From Mytilus edulis (Eukaryota > Mollusca > Bivalvia > Mytilida > Mytilidae): a stretch of 64,000 nucleotides of DNA. This document shows positions 1-11,809 of this stretch, one piece after another. The notes under the pieces are model-generated. The model was not told where the DNA came from, ran no database searches, and was given only the letters and a program-made list of their open reading frames with translations. Where the stretch lies: the NCBI RefSeq assembly GCF_963676685.1, contig NC_092348.1, positions 13,614,867-13,678,866 of the forward strand. The letters are read 5' to 3'. The position numbers and the translations under genes are program-made. Within the stretch, counting starts at the first letter, position 1; every line of letters begins with the position of its first letter.

Positions 1-331
1 TCTACAACATTAACAGTTGAAAGGTTTAATCAAGTAGATATTTGCCCGGTGAGATTGTTATTAAACTTTATTTCAATCAGACACAAAAACAATGGACCAC
101 TTTTTTGTCATTTTAACAAAACCGGTGTAACACGATATCAATTTTCTAGTGTACTATGCAAAACCATGAAATTTATTGATTGTAATCCAAATGAGTACAA
201 CACATTCATTTCGAATAGGTGCAGCTACACATTTTGCTATAAATGGCCATACTGATGAAGACATTATGACTTTAGGTCGTTGGAAATCTGCATCCTTTAA
301 ACATTATATAAGAATTGAGCTAACCAAATAA
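1..331 (+). pseudogene. Tyrosine recombinase C-terminal half, decayed transposon relic (partial)
   Basis: The window starts inside this relic. Frame 1 (1 to about 200) reads a domain containing LFCHFNKTGVTRYQF. After a frameshift near 200, frame 2 continues with HSFRIGAATHF and then GRWKSASFKHYIR, ending at TAA 329-331. These are the H-x-x-R box and the terminal catalytic tyrosine of tyrosine recombinases, of the kind carried by Crypton, DIRS and Ngaro elements in invertebrates. The enzyme would cut and rejoin element DNA through a 3'-phosphotyrosine. The frameshift means this copy is dead. The SGNH domain directly downstream favours an Ngaro-like or related YR element. The exact family is inferred from motifs alone. 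Confidence 0.7.
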
Positions 332-354
332 CTTATAATTTCAGCTTGTCTTAG

Positions 355-969
355 TAATGAAATATGGATTATTGGTTCTTCAATAATATGCAGTGCTCGT
401 GATCACTCAGAGAACAGACCTTCAGGTAGTAATTTAGGTCTTTTAAAAAATAATAATTGTTTTTTGCGATGGGCAGGTAAATCTAGTATGAAATGGGACG
501 ATGTTGTTGTCACCGTTAACAGCATAATTAATTTATGCAGCAAAATTCCACATGCGTTGATATTGCATTGTGGTGGAAATGACATAAGAAATGTACCATG
601 TGTTGCTCTGCTATATCACATTAAATTCACAATAGCAATTCTGTCTCAAATGCTCCAAAATTGCTCTCTTATATATGGTCAAGCATTCTTCCCAGGCGTT
701 CATGGCGTTACTCAAGCGATGACCATGCCATGGAAGTTACAAGAAAGAGAATAAATAGGGGAGCGAGATCTTATATACTCAAACATGGAGGATACGTTAT
801 CAAATATCCAGATTTTGACGACCGTCATCCAGCGCTATATTCGGACGATGGAGTACATCTATCATTTATTGGAAATGATATTTTCTTGAATCAAATTCAA
901 TCAGCACTTGAAACGTTCATAAAGTATCCACAATTGTGTTGTATTTCCTCACGATCACCTTTAATTTAA
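355..969 (+). pseudogene. SGNH/GDSL-type hydrolase domain of the YR element, frameshifted
   Basis: From about 361 frame 2 reads EIWIIGSS (block I with the nucleophile Ser), then LILHCGGND (block III Asn) and on towards 754. A shift near 655-690 moves to frame 1 (to 969), which carries MEVTRKRINRGA and DDGVHLSFIGND with the Asp-x-x-His pair. Together they make one SGNH esterase-like domain of about 200 residues broken by one frameshift. SGNH domains next to tyrosine recombinases are known from YR retroelements such as Ngaro. A possible acceptor (ataatttcag, near 336-345) lies between the two domains, so the intact ancestor may have been spliced. Not functional as it stands. Confidence 0.65.
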
Positions 970-2430
970 AATAAACATAGTTCATATTGACAATGGATGG
1001 AATTACATTTATTTTGTGAAATTTGATTGTTATATAAATGTTGAATTCGCAATATCTTTTATTATTTTGACTGTTTAAATGTTGTTAAGTTGATTATAGA
1101 ATTGGAGATAACTGAATTGTCATGGGTAAATTTTGTGGCGGATTATCATTCTGTACTAAAGTCCGAATTATAATTTTGGCGAAATTTACTTCATTTTATG
1201 CAGACTATGGATAACCCAGCTGCTAATTCTGAAATATTGCTGAATGGACCGCCCTTCAGTACACCAGCTTTGGATCGCCCAGCTGTGATACAATGGTTAG
1301 TTCAATCGTCATCAACATTTTATTGATTGACAAATATTTTGGTTGTGTACTGTTGTTGTAACAGTTGTTGTTGTTTTATGAATGAATTTTGATTAAATGT
1401 TGCCATGACAATTCAATATCCAAACAAAATCAGTGTTTGTTATTTGTTGTAGTGAAATTCAAATCAAGGCATCAATGGCGTCTGTTAGTCAATTCTGATA
1501 ATTGGTTAATTTACACCAAGTGATATTTTTTTATCAAACAATATATTCAATAATATCTCGTTACTTTAGCGAATGTGAAGATCTTATCTATTCATAAAAT
1601 AGTATAAAAGTTGAGATGATGATAGTCAGGTAGACAAAGTCAAGACGACAGTGATAAGTTATAGTTATTAGTAAAATTAAGTGATATCTCTTCTTCCTCG
1701 TGATTTCAAAAGTTCATTGGTATATATAAGCATTAGGACGTAGAATTGTTATCTAGTTGGGAAATTATTTTTTTCTCAACTATTCTACAAATTTATCATT
1801 TTTAATGTTGTTTTGTATGTTTTTATATTTAAACATCATAAATTATCATATTTATGTGAAACCTAAATAAGTGTGATAAATGTGTCTGATCCTTTTTGTA
1901 AAACGTAATAGTAAATAAAATATGAAATGAAATAATAAGTTTGTATGTTTTGCATGTGTACAAAGTACGGACTTTCAAACACCAAAAAAAAAACACCATT
2001 AGACATAAAAATCTATCTTGATTTTCATAATATCATATAAAGGCATGTTGACGCTAAATTATTTTTTAGCTATTTAAAAATTAATTTAATTGCACATTTG
2101 TCATAACTAAAAAAATCATCGGGATCTCCTATCGTCGCATTGCTACATTACGGTTGAGCGGGCACAGGCTTGTAATAATCATGATTTTCTGAGTCGTGTT
2201 CTCTCTTACTTAAATTCAAACACAGCGTGATGACATTTCGTATAAATATTCAAAATCTTAGCATTAAATTCTAAAATTTACAGCGTCATGTAAACAACAT
2301 TTGAATCTGTATGTTAAGCTTTTAATACAAAACTTCAAAAGAAAATGTCTAGTTAGACAAAAGTGAGTATCATTCCTCGTGAAGTAAGTTATACATCATA
2401 GCTGATTATGGAGTTGAATATTAAAATAAC
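970..2430. other. AT-rich intergenic DNA, nothing recognised
   Basis: I see no open frame with coding character and no clear repeat structure here beyond poly-A and poly-T runs. Confidence 0.5.
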
Positions 2431-2435
2431 AAGAG

Positions 2436-2480
2436 GTTGCATTGTTGCCAGTGAGACAACTTTCCACCAGATATGTTCTT
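2436..2480 (+). repeat. Fragment of dispersed repeat R2
   Basis: About 45 bases resemble the R2 core (gccaatgagacaactctccacc) found at many places in this window. It is short and diverged. Confidence 0.4.
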
Positions 2481-2674
2481 CTGAAAATTTTAAAAACGAA
2501 ATTAAGCAAGTAATCGTCATATTTTGCTTGAAACGCAAAAGCGCTTCTTGATTTTAAAGTATTGTCGCCATCATGAGCTGACTGACAATTATGACAAAAG
2601 TGTGTCGGAAATCATATCTGATATTCTTCATCAGTCATAATAACCTTTCATCATTATCAAATTGACAAAGAAAT

Positions 2675-2880
2675 AACACGACGGATGCCGTATACGGTGC
2701 CGGAAATGCTTACCCTTCCGGAGCACCTGATTTCACTCCCGGTTTTTAGTGGAGTTGGAGTTGTTTCTTATTTATTATTTATAAGTGTTGATGTAAAATG
2801 TCCTTTGGTTTTTTGAGTCTTTGGTTTACTCCTTGGTTTTGCTTGTTATTGTCATTAGTCACTGGCTTTCTTCTCGTATA
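2675..2880 (+). repeat. Penelope-like element 3' tail, fragment
   Basis: It contains cttacccttccggagcacctga and a degenerate 'ggtggggttcgtgttgtttattc'-type stretch. The same order occurs in the tails at 4265-4490 and 52480-52690. The end of this fragment (tgtcctttggtttt...ttgttattgtc) recurs at 13655-13725. No coding sequence remains. Confidence 0.6.
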
Positions 2881-2889
2881 CATTTTCAG

Positions 2890-3960
2890 TACCACAGCCC
2901 TCAATGCTTATATTTTCAGATTCTGCAAGTTAAATTGAAACAAAACTTCGGCAAAACAGTGTAGTGAAATTAAAGCTGATATTTTCAGGTGACACTGTTT
3001 CAGCTATAATATGTCATATATATATCGAGTATTGGCGTATGAAGATGTCTTTTCCAAACTAGACATCTCGCAACATGTTAATAATTTGATTATGAATTTA
3101 AAAAAAAAATAAGAGTACTTTTCTTTAACAGAAGAATTCCCAATACTTTTTTTCGGACAAATTATCTATTAAGTATATCAATTTTTATTTCAGTTAGCAT
3201 CAAAATTTAGGTTTTTTTTTATTTTGTAATTGAATTCTACAATAAACCTTTAGATACAATGCATGCTCGAATTTCGGTGTTCGATTGGTTTTAATTGGTT
3301 TGCGTATACCAATGTTTATTTTTTGTTAAAGTTCATGAATTATAGGTTTCATGGCGTCAAAATCTATAAATACAAATATTGCTTAAGTTTATTCAATTTT
3401 CATAATCAAGGCCAACCAACCCACATTGGATATAAATCAGATTAATAATATATCGACATTTTATAGTTTTAACTGCAATCAGCTTATGCAAACTGTTTAA
3501 TTTGAAATAAGTAAACGAAAAATAAAAATTTCATTATAATTATGCTGTTAAATTTCTTTCAGTCTTAGGTATTTTTGTTCAAACCTTGAACTATTTCGTG
3601 ATGGAGGTTATATAAGTACATGAAATGAATAAATAATTTTCAATTTATTTTCAGACCTTATAATGTACTTGATTAATAACGAATATTTTATTAATTTTAC
3701 AGTTTTCAAATATCGCTTTAAATATTTAAAAGTTTGAACAGCTCAGCAATTTAAAACCTTTCCTTGAAATTAATTTAAGGCTAATTTTGAAAAGTGATCA
3801 ATACGATTGTAAATTGAGGTAGTTAGGACGCCACGAAACAGACTTTGAGAGTACAATTTTACAAAGAACTCTATCTAGAATGATATATCCTGGCATACAA
3901 GACAACTTATATCCATTAACAAATAATACACGATGGTCTCGAAGCGTAGATTCTTAGTAG
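2890..3960. other. AT-rich intergenic DNA, nothing recognised
   Basis: Homopolymer runs and low complexity only. The 60-codon frame at 3263-3445 has no recognisable motif and I do not call it a gene. Confidence 0.5.
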
Positions 3961-4490
3961 ATTCTTCCAATTGATACGATATTCCCGTGCTTGCATTTCC
4001 TATCATGATTTTCTTGATAGAGGGTTGCTGCTCACAAGGAAGCTATTAAACCAAGAGTTCCAAATGGTGAAGTTGAAATCATCCCTTCGTAAATTTTACG
4101 GACGCCATCACGAGTTGGTTGACCGCTATGGAAATTCAATAACCGTTTCTCAAATGATATCGGATATGTTTCTTACGTCGTAACTACGTATACAATCCCC
4201 TTCCCTTTTATGAGTGTGACCTACCGAATTAGATTATTTACCGGATTTGTAATCACATAAGCAACACGACGAAAGCCACACGAGGAGCAGGATCTGCTTA
4301 CCCTTCCGGAGCACCTGAGATCACCTCTATTTTTTGGTGGGGTTCGTGTTGTTTATTCTTTAGTTTTCTATGTTGTGTCATGTGTGCTGTTGTTTGTTTG
4401 TCATTTTCATTTTTAGCCATGGTGTTGTCAGTTTGTTTTAGATTTATGAGGTTGACTGTCCCTTTGGTATCCTTCGTCCATATTTTAGTA
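3960..4490 (+). mobile_element. Penelope-like retroelement 3' end: RT C-terminus plus 3' UTR
   Basis: The frame from 3971 to 4183 gives about 70 residues (YSRACISYHDFLDRGLLLTR ... KFYGRHHELVDRYG) that match almost residue for residue the C-terminus of the longer RT copy ending at 52408. It is followed by the same AT/GT-rich 3' UTR, with cttccggagcacctgagatc and cagtttgttttagatttatgag. This copy carries two extra codons (NS) and only the last 70 residues survive, so it is a 5'-truncated dead insertion. Confidence 0.8.
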
Positions 4491-5110
4491 CTGACGTTGT
4501 TTATCTCTTAAAATCGTATTATAGTATACTTTAATTTGTCTTTATGAATATTATTGTTACTGATTTGTCTGTTGTTTACGAGATTTCCATTTGACGTGGC
4601 TCTGTACTAATACATTCCCTCATTGTGTTATTGTACTATGACAACTTTTGTTTTCTTGTTTTTCGTTTTGTTTTGTGTGCTTTGTCTGTATGCCTTTTAG
4701 TGTTTCTTTCTGGCAAGTAACGTGGCTCTGAACTTATACATCCCGTGTTATTGTGTCATTATAAATGTTGTTTATATATCTGTTTGTTATCATAGCGGTT
4801 AAGACAATAACACAACGCTGACTGTTATTCTCCTATATTTGACATCTGTACCTTTCATGTCGGTTTCTTTTGTTCACGCATCGTTGTCAATATAGTAGAA
4901 TTTTACACAACTTTAATACAAAGTGATATGTTTTTCTAGCCATCAAATCACGTTTAATCCATCATGGTTTACATTAGAAAATGTCTGTTCCAAGTCAGGA
5001 ATATGACAGTTGTTGTCCATTCGTTCGATGTATTTGATTTTGCCATTTGATTAGGGACTTTCTGTTTTGAATTTGCGCAGGGTTCACTATTTGTGTGAAC
5101 TTTAATTCAA
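4490..5110 (+). repeat. Dispersed repeat R1, longest copy
   Basis: It begins near 'tactgacgttgtttatc' and ends around 'gactttctgttttgaattt'. The first part recurs at 50405-50985. The last part (caggaatatgacagttgttg ... gattttgccatttgatt) recurs at 15985-16110, 52735-52910 and, inverted, at 23510-23850 and 33180-33410. Several boundaries abut Penelope-like tails, so it may be non-coding sequence of that element or a separate parasite. It has no ORF. Confidence 0.65.
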
Positions 5111-5189
5111 ATTCGAGGTTCTTATAACCTTTTGTCAAACAAATTCCTTCTACGCCTAAACATTATATTTTTTAAATACTACACCATGT

Positions 5190-6366
5190 TACGGAAGCGT
5201 ATTAGGGACATAGAAAAAATAAAATTGACAGTGAACTTTTTTTTCAATGTCGAAATTTTGACTAACTTGAAATTTTGACTTTTCAAATCCCGACATTTTG
5301 ACTTAAACTTGAAATTGTGACTTTCTAAAATCTCGACTTATTGAAAAGTCGAAATTTTGACTTTTTTGAAACTCGAAATGCCAACTTATTTTAAACTCAA
5401 AATTTCGACTTTGATCTCAAAATTTCGGCTGTTGAAATCTCGAAATTTTTACTTTTTCCAAGTACTTTGATGTTAGTATTAAAACACAGTTATTACAATA
5501 TTAGCTGGAGTAGACGCAAATTATAAAAGCGTCATCCACACATTTTGGCAATTTATATTTTGAAATTGGTTTTGTTCTTAATTTAAGATATGGATTAGCA
5601 TTTAATATTGAATTCTGAAAGAACATGCATAATGACAGAAAAACAATGTTTTCCCATATTCCATGTTTTAGTTCCCACGACACTGTCATAGAATTGTCAG
5701 ATCTGAGAACATTTAGCATCGCAGTTTCAAAGGCCTGTTTGGTTTCCCAATAGCAAGTCACTGACTTTGCCTTGTTTAAACAATGGTTAATCAAGTAGCC
5801 AAAATGCCATGCATATTCAGGATGACAAATGAGCTGCTCGGTTTTCTAGTTTTGGAATTTTGAAATAATGGTTCTTTTTCCTCGAACAATGATTAAACTC
5901 TACAAGTTGACATTCTTATGACACAACTATTAACCCTTGTCTTTATATATTAGACTGATGAATAAAAGTATGTCGTAATATAGGTGTGTCTAAATAACGG
6001 GGTTGTCTTGATACACATATCTGAAGTCCAGACTTGAATTATATATTTGAACGTGAAACATATTTTATTTCTCCTTAGGCAAGAACATAATTTTCTATTT
6101 AGAATAACCTCTTTAAAATGGTTTAGTTTACTTAAATATGCTTGAGTTTAAACAAAGTCGAAATTTTGAGTTTAAAAAAAGTCGAAATTTCGAGTTTAGA
6201 AAGAGCCGAAATTTCGAGTTGAGAAAAAGTCGAAATTTCAAGATAAGAAAAGTTAAAATTTCGAGTTAAAGTCGAAATTTTAAGATTTGAAATTTCAAAA
6301 TTTCGACTTTGAAAAAAAAGTTCATTGCTAATATTATTTTTTCTATGTCCCTAATACGCTTCCGTA
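5190..6366. mobile_element. 1.18-kb inverted-repeat (foldback-type) DNA element with 6-bp TSD
   Basis: The left end (tacggaagcgtattaggg) and right end (ccctaatacgcttccgta) are perfect inverted repeats. Pairing continues through 'acatagaaaaaataa' and into arms of about 200-275 bp built from a degenerate 12-16 bp motif, cgaaattttgact. CCATGT at 5184-5189 is repeated exactly at 6367-6372, which supports a transposition event. Between the arms lies AT-rich DNA and one minus-strand frame (5501-5850), but no recognisable transposase, so the element is non-autonomous. The superfamily is not clear: the duplication is 6 bp, or 7 bp if the terminal A is counted outside. Confidence 0.8.
5501..5850 (-). 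other. Open frame inside the foldback element, possibly captured exon
   Basis: On the minus strand an open frame of about 110 residues runs from the 5840s down to 5501. It is rich in Trp and Cys (CHPEYAWHFGY, VSWELKHGIWENIV) and ends in CVYSS and a stop. A possible splice acceptor (ccgagcag) lies just upstream near 5832-5840. The composition is more protein-like than other chance frames here. I do not recognise the family. It may be a host exon caught by the element, or chance. Confidence 0.3.
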
Positions 6367-6372
6367 CCATGT

Positions 6373-6984
6373 TATATGTTTATTATTCATATTGTTACGT
6401 TTATCGCATCTCCATTAGAATTGTGTCTGTACTAAAACGCAAATACTAGTACGTCATCTGTATATAATGATAGCATTTCATAATTGATTCGCCGTTTAAA
6501 GGTTCAGGTAAAATGATTTGACAATTTTTTTTTATACACTTACTGAAAGTTAAACACACAAATATTCTTTCGGTATCACAATAATCCAGTGGTATTACAA
6601 GAAATCATAGACTGGCACTCTGTCCTATATCTGGATTCCTATGGCAACAAGGATTACTTTTTTATAATTAGATATGTGTGTGCTGAAAGGGAGAGAACCT
6701 GTCTGATTGAACCACAAAGTCATATTTAAGGTTTAGAATAGTTTTATTATGGTACTAAATTATATTGTAGTATGATAAAGAGACCCTCACACTGTGGTCA
6801 GAAGGTAATACTTGCAGATAATACTGAACAGCAATTCAATATATGGTACCAAACACCACCATTCAGTTAAAGATTATAATATCTGAAATAAAAAATATAG
6901 TGACAAAGAAAACAATTAAGATACTAAGCATAATTAAAGCTCCAAATAGACATTATAGTTGTATAAGATAATGTTGAAATCAAA
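6373..6984. other. Intergenic DNA, nothing recognised
   Basis: No coding frame or repeat structure is visible. Confidence 0.5.
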
Positions 6985-7085
6985 TAGATGTGGTGTGAGT
7001 GCCAATGAGACACCTCTCCATCCAAGTCACACTTTATAAAAGTGAACCATTATAGGTCAAGGTTTTCAACACGGAGCCTATGCTC
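6985..7085 (+). repeat. Dispersed repeat R2 copy
   Basis: Contains gatgtggtgtgagtgccaat, 'gagacacctctccatccaagtcac', 'accattataggtcaagg' and 'aacacggagcc'. This order is shared with the copies at 28775 and 55815. SINE-like in size, but no tRNA-type promoter was identified. Confidence 0.75.
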
Positions 7086-7089
7086 AAAT

Positions 7090-8310
7090 GTCTGCCTTCA
7101 TACAGAATACAATGAAAATGTTGTAAAAATAAAAAAAAATAAAAGGTATGTTCTTCCACTGGCACATATAGGTTTTCATGAAAATGACAAAATTTACTTA
7201 AATATATAATAGACAATAAAAGGGATTGATTAACTAGAACTCGTGTTATCGCATACAGTAAATCATATGAATATAAATTCTGCGGTAGTTTCATTCATTT
7301 CATAATCGAAATAAAATTACATGCTATGAGTAAAAATAGAGAACTGAACACTTGAAGGCCAGGGAATAATAAATATGTAGAAATAAAAGACGCTTGATGA
7401 CCAAAACCTGTCGTAAAGCATGGTTATCTTTATCTAATGGCAACTTTGACTGAATGAGTTTGAACTTTAGTTTCTGAAGAATTTCTGATTTGATCAGCAT
7501 GAAATATAAGAAAATCATGTTAATTATCATTTCATTTCCAAAGCCTTGGACACTGACCTGATGATAACCCCTATAGAATTACAGTCTACTCAATAAAATG
7601 AGGAACTTTGAAAAAGAAAATCATATTTTTGTTGATTTTTTACACCAAATCATTATTTATCTCCCCAAACAAAACCTCACTTATTACTGATGTCATTGGA
7701 CATACAGGATTATTACCAACGGGGCGAATGTCTTGATGCTAGGTGTTGAATCGAAAGTTGCATTGTTTCTTTTTCTTTCCGCCGAGAAATATTTCTTTGA
7801 ATCCCTACCAAATCAGTTCCACAATGTTGCGTTCCCTGTTGGAATGACTGAGAAATAGAAATTATATCAAGCAACAATGACCGGCCGACCTGAGGTGACA
7901 ATGTCATGTCAATCATACAGCTTTCTGCAACGACATTCGCAAATCAGATTTACAACTGCAGTGTCCGTCACAAACGAAGTCGTCGTAGTAGACAGATTTA
8001 TGCCAAACGTTACATTTAAACTGAAATGCAGCAGAATCCACTACATAGAACCATATTATTGTATTCTAGTTAAACCATATATTTGCAAAACACACTAAAA
8101 CGGATGGGACAGAACCGAATGAGGAAACACAAACTTCTCGAACGGAATTGTCAGAATGGTGATCACCATTTCGACTTTGTTGACCCTATGTAAGATGAAT
8201 ATCTTAAAAATGACATATTAACCCCACAAGTACTTCATTTATTAACATTCATTATTATACCTTTCATTATATAGAAAATACTTGTTCACGTGATACGGAA
8301 TCACGTGTCA
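7090..8310. other. Intergenic DNA without a supported gene
   Basis: Several open frames of 65-90 codons on both strands (for example 7877-8098 + and 7713-7916 -) lack recognisable motifs or splice context. A perfect ten-base palindrome, tcacgtga, occurs near 8285-8305 (cacgtgatacggaatcacgtg). Confidence 0.4.
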
Positions 8311-8313
8311 GAG

Positions 8314-9130
8314 TTTAATTTCGATTTTTTTTCCAAAAATTGACAGGATCAATGAATAAATAAAGGCAACAGTAGTATATCGCTGTTCGAAAGTCATCGA
8401 GATTAAGAGAAAACAAATCCGGGTTACAATCTAAAACGAAGGTAAACAAATCAACTATAAGAAGAAAACAACGAAACAACAGAAACACAGAAGGACAACA
8501 AAAAACCAAATCGACAATGCAACATACACAGAATCGAACTATAAGATAACAACTGCCATTTTCCTGACTTTATACAGGACATTTTAAGAATAATTACACC
8601 TTACTGGGTTATGATTGGTTGGTAGCCAGTGTATTTTTCACCAATTTACTGTTATCAAATGAATATCGCTCATTTTTAACGCCGCCGGGGTATTTTCAAA
8701 AAGGATATGCCTTTTTTTACCCGCTCTGCGGTGGTATTTGCCCGAAATAAAATTACTCTATCCGACTGGACGGTTGTAACGTCACGATCATCAATGCGTT
8801 TCTGAACATTAACCTTCGGTGTAAATTAAACATATATAGCATGTTCTTGGGGGGTATTTGCGAAAAATACCAGTATTGAGAATGAATTTCCCTCGCCTTA
8901 CGGCTCACGAAATTAAACATTCTGTCACTGGTATTTTTCGCAAATACCCCTCCTTAACATGATATATCTGTTTAAAAATGGTGAGTTGAAATTGGTTTTG
9001 TTGCTAGCCAAATCTCTCGCTTTAATGGCAATGTTTAATGTAACACTTAAATGACAACATTACATGACAGAACTACATTACAAATAAATGCAAAAACATT
9101 CAAGACAGGGAAATACACAAAACCCGAAGT
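8314..9130 (-). repeat. Dispersed repeat R4, copy 1, interrupted by a hairpin element
   Basis: The flanking parts (8314-8592 and about 8976-9120) align in order with 24745-25110. Shared blocks are the 'ggcaacagtagtatat(a/c)gctgt' block, 'caacgaaacaacagaaac', 'gacattttaagaa', 'cctctcgcttta(a)tggcaatg' and 'aaaaacattcaagacaggg'. About 380 bp in the middle has no counterpart there. Strand is arbitrary. Confidence 0.65.
8593..8975. mobile_element. Nested palindromic insertion inside repeat R4
   Basis: This is the segment absent from the second R4 copy. Its right half contains a near-perfect hairpin (about 8832-8962). The stems ggggtatttgcgaaaaatac and gtatttttcgcaaatacccc flank a short loop with 'ctcgccttacggctcacg'. 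A related stem (ggtatttgcccgaaataaa) lies at 8734-8752. This fits a small foldback or MITE-like element. No target duplication was resolved. Confidence 0.55.
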
Positions 9131-9530
9131 CTCTATCGTACAACCAACCCTATTATTCCCCGGTGAATAACCCCGATTAATTGAAGCATCTCTCGAACAA
9201 CCCTATTCTTCACCGGTGAATACAAAATGATCAAGATTTGATTCCCTTTAACGTATGATGTCAGAGAAACAAAAATAAAATGGCAACGACCAAGTTAAAA
9301 GTCGATCAAATAACGACGTAATAACACCATACAATACTAGGAAACTCATCAAGTGTCGATGATATCTAGTGTAAACAGCATTTTTTCGGGGCCATCTAAA
9401 TTTTACAGAAAGAGTCGACCTTTGTTGTACATTCACATGCCAATAGACACAGAATTGTTTTCAAACGTAAGTGTTTTGACAATCTGTTACAACATTTTAC
9501 TTTTATTAGAAAAATGTTTGTTCGGTATAA
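9131..9530. other. Intergenic DNA, nothing recognised
   Basis: Contains two short similar motifs (ccctattattccccggtgaat and ccctattcttcaccggtgaat, near 9150 and 9202). No coding evidence. Confidence 0.4.
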
Positions 9531-9535
9531 TAAAA

Positions 9536-9674
9536 CAATTATGGCCCATTGATTCGGTGAATATCCAAAACGGTCAACCCGAGTGAGGGTTATTTCCCTC
9601 GGGCTAAACCCCTCGTCGAATAACCCTTCCTCGGGTTGACCATTTTGAATATTCACCTTAGCGGGCCATAATTG
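9536..9674. repeat. Large hairpin (imperfect palindrome)
   Basis: The left arm (caattatggccc ... aaaacggtcaacccgag, then agggttatt) is the reverse complement of the right arm (aataaccctt, cctcgggttgaccattttg ... gggccataattg), with a few mismatches and a loop near 9600. Reading frames through it on both strands are chance products of the palindrome. It is probably a miniature inverted-repeat element. Confidence 0.75.
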
Positions 9675-9679
9675 TATAC

Positions 9680-10785
9680 TGATTCAACTACATTGTAGTT
9701 ATCTATTTGTGGTTATCTTAACTTAATGTTCGGGGTTATTTAAACTAAGTCAGACGGAGCATTGTCAAGCGTAAAACAGAAAACTAATTAATCTTAACGG
9801 TAGTATTTATTATGACTTTTAATGCAATTGTTGTTTCTTTTACAGATCAACAAAAACGTAATAGCTATTTTATAACATGTAGTCGCTATGAAATTATGGA
9901 AAAATATATCAAATTGCCAACATGTTTTTTTTTCTGTTTCCTTGTCATTGACCGCTAAGATGTGTTGTGTCAGGCAATGACTTAAAAAGTTTATTATTTG
10001 ATTTATACAAATGTCAAGGGCTGAGGGTCTTAATTCGTGTTTTCTCCGAAAAAGTACTAAGCATTTACAATGAGCAAAAGGATATTTGGGGTACAAGATC
10101 ATGAGAGTGTAACCCAATAAGAATAAAACCAGAAGGACATCAATAGATTACTCTCAATTTTCAAACAGACACGTGGCTTTACTTTTGTTTCACTATATAT
10201 TGATTCGAGTTTAGACGGTTAGATTTTGCTTGAAACAAACATATTAGTCTACTTAAGATCTGTTATTTCTTCTTTGAAGGACAAAACTGTGGATACAATT
10301 CATTAACAAACGGGGTTCAGGATTTAGAATAACCACATTATTGTGTGTAACTATAGCTTGCGTAGCAATACGCAGTTTGGTTTCACACTTAAACCCGATG
10401 ATTTTTTCGGCATGTTTTATAAGACTTTTTTTCAGTTTCCCGGTCTGCATTTTTACATCCGTACTTGCTTAAATAGATCGTTAGTTACGGCAATGTTTTC
10501 ATACATATAAATTTAAGCTCCAACTTCAGAAAAGGTTTATAACAAAAAAATGAAATTCTACTTTGGACCAAAATTGAGTGCATTTGTAACATATTTACTG
10601 TTTTCGCAATGCTTTGTATCAAATAAATGCAGAGCTTGTTGCCATGAGTTTACCACACAGAGAATTGATTTCCCCATTCTAAATTTGGAAAATCATATCT
10701 TTGGAAGATAGATTTTCCGTACATTTGCACATACATGACTTTAACAGGAAACCTTATTTGTAAGAAAGCAAGTAGTAATATGATT
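9680..10785. other. Intergenic DNA, nothing recognised
   Basis: Minus-strand frames of 65-107 codons have no recognisable motif, and I do not support a gene. Confidence 0.4.
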
Positions 10786-10787
10786 AG

Positions 10788-10926
10788 TTACATAGTGTAT
10801 CAGTGACCTAATATGATATATATAGGGTCAGTAAATTCCATATGGGATGAGAGCAAACTTCGAATCCCCATATGGAATTTACTGACCCGATATATAGCGT
10901 ATTAAGTCACTAGCACACTATGTGAC
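10788..10926. repeat. Large hairpin (imperfect palindrome)
   Basis: The stem gggtcagtaaattccatatgg pairs with ccatatggaatttactgaccc. Outer parts gttacatagtgta and cacactatgtgac also pair, and the central loop is about 20 bases (gatgagagcaaacttcgaat). It is the same size class as 9536-9674 but unrelated in sequence. Confidence 0.75.
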
Positions 10927-10929
10927 GAA

Positions 10930-11805
10930 TTTATCTTACCGACTATCTTAACATGTGGTATTTAGACTAGTGTACCATAAAAGTGATCAAGTCTTCAATA
11001 CTGTTAGTATCAATAACCTACTTCCATTGGTCTATGCAAAAACAAATGCCAACAATAACATTGTGTTAACTTTAAATGTATTTTATGATTTTATATCAAT
11101 CGTTCATTATCAATTTCATCATCTGTCGAAACCTTTAAGATTTTTCCTCAACACCGTGTTGCTTGTATAAAGGGACATACGACCACTATTAACCGTGTAC
11201 TGAAACAAGCACAGCATACTAACCTAATATGGAATAAACACGGTCTCCACGGGGGTTGCTTTTAAACAATCATATTCCTAGAAATGTATAGGAGGTAAGA
11301 TAATGTTAGTTACAGCATGACTTAACTTAGTAAATACATTAAATCTAAGTTAGCTTATATCTTTTATATATACCAGTTGTCTCCCCTGATATATTTGAAT
11401 GTAGAACATATTAGAGACAGCGGGATTTTTTTGGGGGGATTCAGGTCGTCGATTCTTGAAATATGACCTTTGCTTCTTTTTGTCACTTCTCTGAAATTGT
11501 AAGAGAGGTTTGGAACATTACGATAAAGATTTATTACATTTGGTTTTAAACCAATCTAATGACATCTATTAGAGTTTACGTCCTAGGTGTATTGAATTAT
11601 GATTAATTGGGTTACAATGTGATGCATGTTAATGTTCAAAAAATGAGATCTTTTGCAATCGGTTTGGAGACAACTCACTTAAGTAAACAGTCAACCGGAA
11701 TACTTTTTCAAGTGTTTCGTCAAATATTTTGAACATCAATATTTTTGTTGACTGATTTGATCCAAAAATGTACATCTTATAATGAAGTTCGTGTTGTTTC
11801 TTAAT
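10930..11805. other. Intergenic DNA, nothing recognised
   Basis: A 71-codon frame (10955-11170) has no motif. No repeats were noted. Confidence 0.4.
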
Positions 11806-11809
11806 TATT

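Noticed and set aside
7877..8098. Small gene with 73 codons
   Set aside because: No recognisable motif, splice sites or promoter, and an overlapping opposite frame of similar length exists.
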